From: Betaproteobacteria bacterium
Lineage (GTDB): Bacteria; Pseudomonadota; Gammaproteobacteria; Burkholderiales; SG8-39
Reading direction: 5' to 3'
NCBI GenBank assembly: GCA_027317055.1
Contig: DAHVFK010000149.1
Location: forward strand, 1 to 7,634
Length of the DNA stretch: 7,634 bases
The notes beneath the pieces were generated by a model. That model saw nothing but the letters and a program-made list of their open reading frames with translations. It was not told the origin of the DNA and made no database searches. The position numbers were made by a program, and so were the translations under genes. Position 1 is the first letter of the stretch. Every line of letters begins with the position of its first letter. Below, in pieces: positions 5,537-7,634 of the stretch.

Positions 5537-6578
5537 ATGAATGCTACTACCGTTGCTGTGGATCTGGCCAAGAACGTGTTCGAGATCGCCGTTGCCGACA
5601 AGAGCTGGAAGGTCGTGGATAGAGCACGGCTCACGAGAGCGCAGTTTGCTCGCTGGTTCGAGAACCGGGCTGTGGATCTGGTGGTGATGGAGGCCTGCGG
5701 CTCGGCGCACCACTGGGCGCGGACGCTGCGGGCCAGGGGAATCGAGGTCCGGCTGTTGCCGGCGCAGTACGTGCGCGCGTACGTCAAGCGCAACAAGACC
5801 GATGCGGCCGACGCGGCGGCGCTGCTGGAGGCAGCGCGCGCAAGCGACATCAAGCCCGTGTCGGTCAAGTCGATCGAGCAACAAGCGCTGCAGGCGCTAC
5901 ACCGCATGCGCTCGGGCTGGATGTCCACGCGCACCCGGCGCATCAACACCCTGCGGGGCTTTTGCCGCGAGTTTGGACTGGAGGTCCCGGTGGGCGCAGT
6001 GCGCGGTACCGCGCAGATCGCACGGCTGCTCGCCGACGAGCACTCGGGGCTGCCCGCGATGCTGCGCACGCCCATGCGCCTGGCGCTGGAGGAGATCCGG
6101 TTGATGGAAGCGCGCATCGAACAGCTCGAGCGAGCGCGAGCTCGCCGCGATCGCGCGCCAAAGCCCCGCCTGCCGAGCCCTCACCACCGTGCCTGGCGTA
6201 GGCCTGCTCACCAGCACCGCCATGGTGGCGGCCGTAGGCGATCCGCGCAGCTTCGCTTCGGCGCGGCGCTACTCCAGCTTCCTCGGCCTCACCCCGCGCG
6301 AGTACTCCTCGGGCGCCAGTCGCTACCTGGGGCGCATCTCCAAGCGCGGTGATCGCTACATCCGGATGCTGCTCACCCACGGGGCACGCTCGGTGCTGCG
6401 CGCCGCCACCGTCGCCCAGCGCGCCGGCCGCCAGCTCGATCGGCTCAGAACCTGGGCGCTCGCGGTCCAGGAGCGCAGCAACCACAACAAAGCGACCTGC
6501 GCGCTCGCCAACAAGCTCGCGCGCATCGCCTGGGCCGTCTGGGTCAAGCACGAAACCTACCGCTCGACCAGCGCGTGA
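5537..6578 (+). pseudogene. IS110/IS1111-family transposase (RNA-guided DEDD recombinase), frameshifted
   Basis: The gene starts at the ATG after a strong AGGAGG. The first reading frame gives the DEDD domain with Asp9, Glu52, Asp89 and Asp92 as probable catalytic residues (VDLAKNVF; VVMEACGSAHHWAR; KRNKTDAADAAALLEA). The second part, in another frame, begins in register with ELAAIARQSPACRALTTVPG. It continues as the C-terminal Transposase_20 domain with DPRSFASARRYSSFLGLTPR and EYSSGASRYLGRISKRGDR, where the catalytic serine is expected in the YSSG motif, and it stops at 6578. The break is a tandem GAGC-GAGC duplication at 6128-6135: removing 4 bases restores one 345-residue protein, the normal length. 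In IS1111 elements this recombinase excises and inserts the circular element under guidance of a bridge RNA. As it stands only the N-terminal part would be made, followed by out-of-frame residues. Confidence 0.9.
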
Positions 6579-6622
6579 GATCTCGTTAACGACTTTTCCG
6601 CGGTTTGCGAAGAGAGACCCCG

Positions 6623-6776
6623 CCCATCATGGCAACAACGGTCGGACCGGCACGGGAAAAAGCCGATAACCCCTCTGATCGAAGCTCGATCGCTGCGATC
6701 GTGTGGCTCCCCGTGCGCAGATTCCATGTCGGCACGAGCGCACAGACGCTCACATCAGATGCCGGATATACGACTG
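6623..6776 (+). ncRNA. Candidate bridge RNA (seekRNA) of the IS1111 element
   Basis: IS1111 elements encode a guide RNA in the non-coding stretch after the transposase. Here 6579-6821 contains no gene but shows two stem-loops. The first pairs GCACGGG (6650-6656) with CCCGTGC (6710-6716) and AGCC (6661-6664) with GGCT (6705-6708), capped by GATCGA/TCGATC (6677-6691). This leaves an internal loop of 12 and 13 bases. The second pairs TCGGCA (6729-6734) with TGCCGG (6760-6765) and GAGCG with CGCTC (6736-6751). Short guide-like matches occur: TAACCC in loop 1 equals the attC R'' sequence beside the insertion, TCCATGT resembles the right IS end, and CCCATCA (6623-6629) is the reverse complement of the left 7-base end. 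RNA ends are not determined; the extent given is approximate. Confidence 0.45.
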
Positions 6777-6814
6777 CAACCGATTCCCGCGTTGACCTAC
6801 CTACGGCGTTTCTC

Positions 6815-6839
6815 TTTACCTGCGGGAGGAGTCCATATA
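6815..6839 (+). promoter_or_regulatory. Half of a promoter completed by IS circularisation
   Basis: TTTACC (6815-6820) is a usable -35. In the circular IS the right end ATA joins the left end TGATGGG, making TATGAT exactly 17 bases after it, a near-consensus -10. In the integrated state the -10 position reads TACGTG and is poor. Such junction promoters are known for IS1111 relatives and would drive the transposase from the circle. Confidence 0.5.
6822..6836 (-). repeat. IS right subterminal inverted repeat
   Basis: GCGGGAGGAGTCCAT, the exact reverse complement of 5450-5464. Three bases of IS (6837-6839) lie outside it. Confidence 0.92.
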
Positions 6840-6851
6840 CGTGGGTTAGAT
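6840..6851 (-). other. attC site of the HNH cassette, R''-side part (split by the IS)
   Basis: On the - strand this is R'' ATCTAAC (6851-6845), a perfect RYYYAAC, followed by C and CACG. Joined to 5442 it gives GTGGGGCGTG on the + strand, which pairs with L' CACGCCCAC except for one extra G. That is the extrahelical G on the bottom strand typical of attC. The reconstituted site is 89 bp. Confidence 0.75.
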
Positions 6852-6867
6852 GGCGGTAGATCATCAC

Positions 6868-7506
6868 TTAGCGAAAGCGCTCGAGTCCGTCCCAAAGCGA
6901 GCGAACCGGTTCGCGCTCACGAGGGTCGGACAAGCCGACCTCGTCAAGGGAGTTGCTCATTCGACCAAAATTGCATGGCGCACAAGTAAGCACCATGTTT
7001 CCAAGTTCGTTCTGCCCACCTTTGGCATGGGGGGTCACGTGGTCGTACTGAGCCCACATGGCTTGAAAGGCGGCGTGTTGCACTACGTTTCGCTTGCCCC
7101 AAGTCAACGCCTGAGGGTAAAACTTGCCGATACGTACACGAATTTCGCGACGAATCACCGGAATCCCGCAAAACCGGCAGTGATACCCGTCACGCGCATG
7201 GATACTTTCTTTTTCTGCAGCCGTTGGCATTCGCGCCTTCGCGCGCTCTGCAGTCGGAAGTGAAGCGTCCCTATAGCGGACGAACGCGCTATCGTTGGCC
7301 CAAATTGATTCTGTCCATTCTCGAATTGCCGACATATCCGCCATGCGGATCAACTCCTCCGCTATCTTCGGCCGACCCCGCATATGCGCTGACGTTGCCG
7401 CATCAAGATAACGCGCTGCATCGCCAATCTCGGCAATTGGATCGCGTAGGCACGTGCGACGGGTCGAATCTGTGCCTGCGGCAGTGCCCATGGTCGTCTC
7501 CGCCAT
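6868..7506 (-). CDS. HNH endonuclease-domain protein (integron cassette gene)
   Basis: A 212-residue protein. Residues 1-100 are not recognised and look mostly helical. The C-terminal half is an HNH nuclease unit: a zinc-knuckle pair Cys110-x2-Cys113 (GYHCRFCG), the catalytic block Y154-D155-H156-V-T-P with GGQNELGN (Asn166, Asn170), and the second pair Cys175-x2-Cys178 followed by Asn179 (LTCAPCNFG). HNH proteins cut DNA in restriction, phage defence, homing or packaging; which applies here is unknown. The first ATG (7504-7506) lies inside the GTTAGAT boundary box and directly follows a TAG stop. A second ATG five codons in is an alternative start, and neither has a clear Shine-Dalgarno. The gene is intact, less GC-rich than the recJ operon, and sits alone in its cassette. 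A defence role is a guess from the cassette setting. Confidence 0.85.
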   Translation of the reverse strand: MAETTMGTAAGTDSTRRTCLRDPIAEIGDAARYLDAATSAHMRGRPKIAEELIRMADMSAIREWTESIWANDSAFVRYRDASLPTAERAKARMPTAAEKESIHARDGYHCRFCGIPVIRREIRVRIGKFYPQALTWGKRNVVQHAAFQAMWAQYDHVTPHAKGGQNELGNMVLTCAPCNFGRMSNSLDEVGLSDPREREPVRSLWDGLERFR

Positions 7507-7511
7507 CTAAC
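7505..7511 (-). other. Recombination core site (R' box GTTAGAT) at the start of the HNH cassette
   Basis: The - strand reads G^TTAGAT, a perfect GTTRRRY, followed by GGCGG, and the cassette's other end shows CCGCC before ATCTAAC, as expected for the two ends of one circular cassette. Upstream (7512-7634) no L'' / L' palindrome of an attC is visible, so the partner could be an attI site, a long attC running out of the window, or a secondary site. Confidence 0.6.
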
Positions 7512-7623
7512 GAGCGTGTAGAAAAAGGTCTTTGCAGAAGCATTCCACCGCCTTGATTGAGTGCGGCAGGCAGCGCGGCCGAGCGGGGGCTCGGTACTGC
7601 TGGTTCGCGTTTGTCTGTTTCAT
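7507..7623 (-). CDS. Short ORF of unknown function next to the cassette boundary
   Basis: On the - strand an ATG at 7623-7621 opens 38 codons ending in KAVECFCKDLFLHAR and a TAG that abuts the HNH ATG (TAGATG). The frame is also open up to the window edge, so the real start may lie outside. I do not recognise the product. The stop lies inside the recombination box, so its 3' end was set by cassette insertion or the ORF is fortuitous. No ribosome-binding site is clear. If translated, it could couple translation into the HNH gene. Confidence 0.3.
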   Translation of the reverse strand: MKQTNANQQYRAPARPRCLPHSIKAVECFCKDLFLHAR

Positions 7624-7634
7624 TCTGTTTGCTG

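Larger units (their letters stand above)
5443..6839 (+). mobile_element. IS1111-type insertion sequence (IS110/IS1111 family) in an attC
   Basis: The 1397-bp element carries a DEDD transposase gene, perfect 15-bp subterminal inverted repeats (5450-5464 and 6822-6836), 7 extra bases outside the left repeat (TGATGGG) and 3 outside the right one (ATA). That asymmetry and the lack of a target duplication are hallmarks of the IS1111 group. The boundaries were fixed because removing exactly this segment restores base pairing in the attC. An IS1111 subgroup known to target attC sites specifically has been described, and this element fits it. The long non-coding right end (about 260 bp) is where IS1111 elements encode their guide RNA. 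The copy is probably not autonomous, because its transposase is frameshifted. Confidence 0.88.
5372..7510 (-). mobile_element. Integron gene cassette carrying the HNH gene, interrupted by an IS
   Basis: The cassette runs on the - strand from G^TTAGAT (R' at 7511-7505) to the G of R' at 5372. Subtracting the 1397-bp IS leaves 742 bp: one HNH gene, a 16-base 3' spacer and an 89-bp attC. The gene's first ATG overlaps the boundary box, so almost no leader is present, as is usual for cassettes expressed from upstream. Confidence 0.65.

Noticed and set aside
6110..6190. Programmed ribosomal frameshift in the transposase
   Set aside because: No slippery heptamer is present and a tandem 4-bp duplication explains the shift; the family normally uses one frame.
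6765..6772. ATATACG at 6766-6772 repeating the IS right-end/target junction (6835-6841)
   Set aside because: It is a 7-base match spanning both IS and target bases, so it cannot be a simple donor guide; chance is the best explanation.
5443..6839. Target-site duplication around the IS
   Set aside because: The flanks GTGGGG and CGTGGG are similar only because they are parts of one GC-rich attC arm; no direct repeat abuts the ends, as expected for IS1111.
6850..7263. + strand ORF antisense to the HNH gene
   Set aside because: The opposite frame has a full HNH motif set and cassette boundaries; the antisense frame has no recognisable motif.
7507..7623. Missing 5' half of higB upstream of the HNH cassette
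   Set aside because: Joining this sequence to the higB fragment at the GTT gives either a stop codon or residues unlike HigB.

Overview
The window looks like a piece of a high-GC proteobacterial chromosome, most likely betaproteobacterial or a xanthomonad-like gammaproteobacterium. The evidence is the recJ / RpfE-type gene pairing and very GC-rich codon use; no rRNA or other decisive marker is present. It falls into two parts: a tight housekeeping-type operon (1-4228, + strand) and a more AT-rich accessory region (about 4229-7634, genes on the - strand) that reads as the end of an integron gene-cassette array.

Operon, left to right: the 3' end of a GIY-YIG nuclease gene, an RpfE-type conserved protein, recJ (single-strand 5'-3' exonuclease), a cyclophilin-like-fold small protein, a KTSC-domain protein and a PaaI-type hotdog thioesterase. 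All junctions overlap, abut or leave 2 bp, so they are probably co-transcribed. A small hairpin spans the last stop codon.

Accessory region, read on the - strand from high to low coordinates: a short ORF of unknown nature ending in TAG directly against the ATG of an HNH endonuclease gene; the HNH cassette; its attC site, split by an IS1111-type insertion sequence; a brnT/brnA toxin-antitoxin cassette with a good attC; then a higB gene lacking its 5' half, exactly at the attC junction, with an intact higA; then a degenerate attC-like end next to the operon.

The IS (about 5443-6839, 1397 bp) has 15-bp perfect subterminal inverted repeats with 7 and 3 extra bases outside them, and makes no target duplication. 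Removing it restores an 89-bp attC whose L'' and L' boxes pair with one extrahelical G on the + (bottom) strand. This fits the known attC-targeting IS1111 group. Its transposase is broken by a 4-bp tandem duplication. The non-coding right end (6579-6821) can fold into two stem-loops with short matches to the target and donor junctions, as expected of a bridge RNA (seekRNA). Joining the two IS ends in a circle would also create a near-consensus promoter. These IS features and the toxin-antitoxin/attC fusions are the most interesting content of the window.
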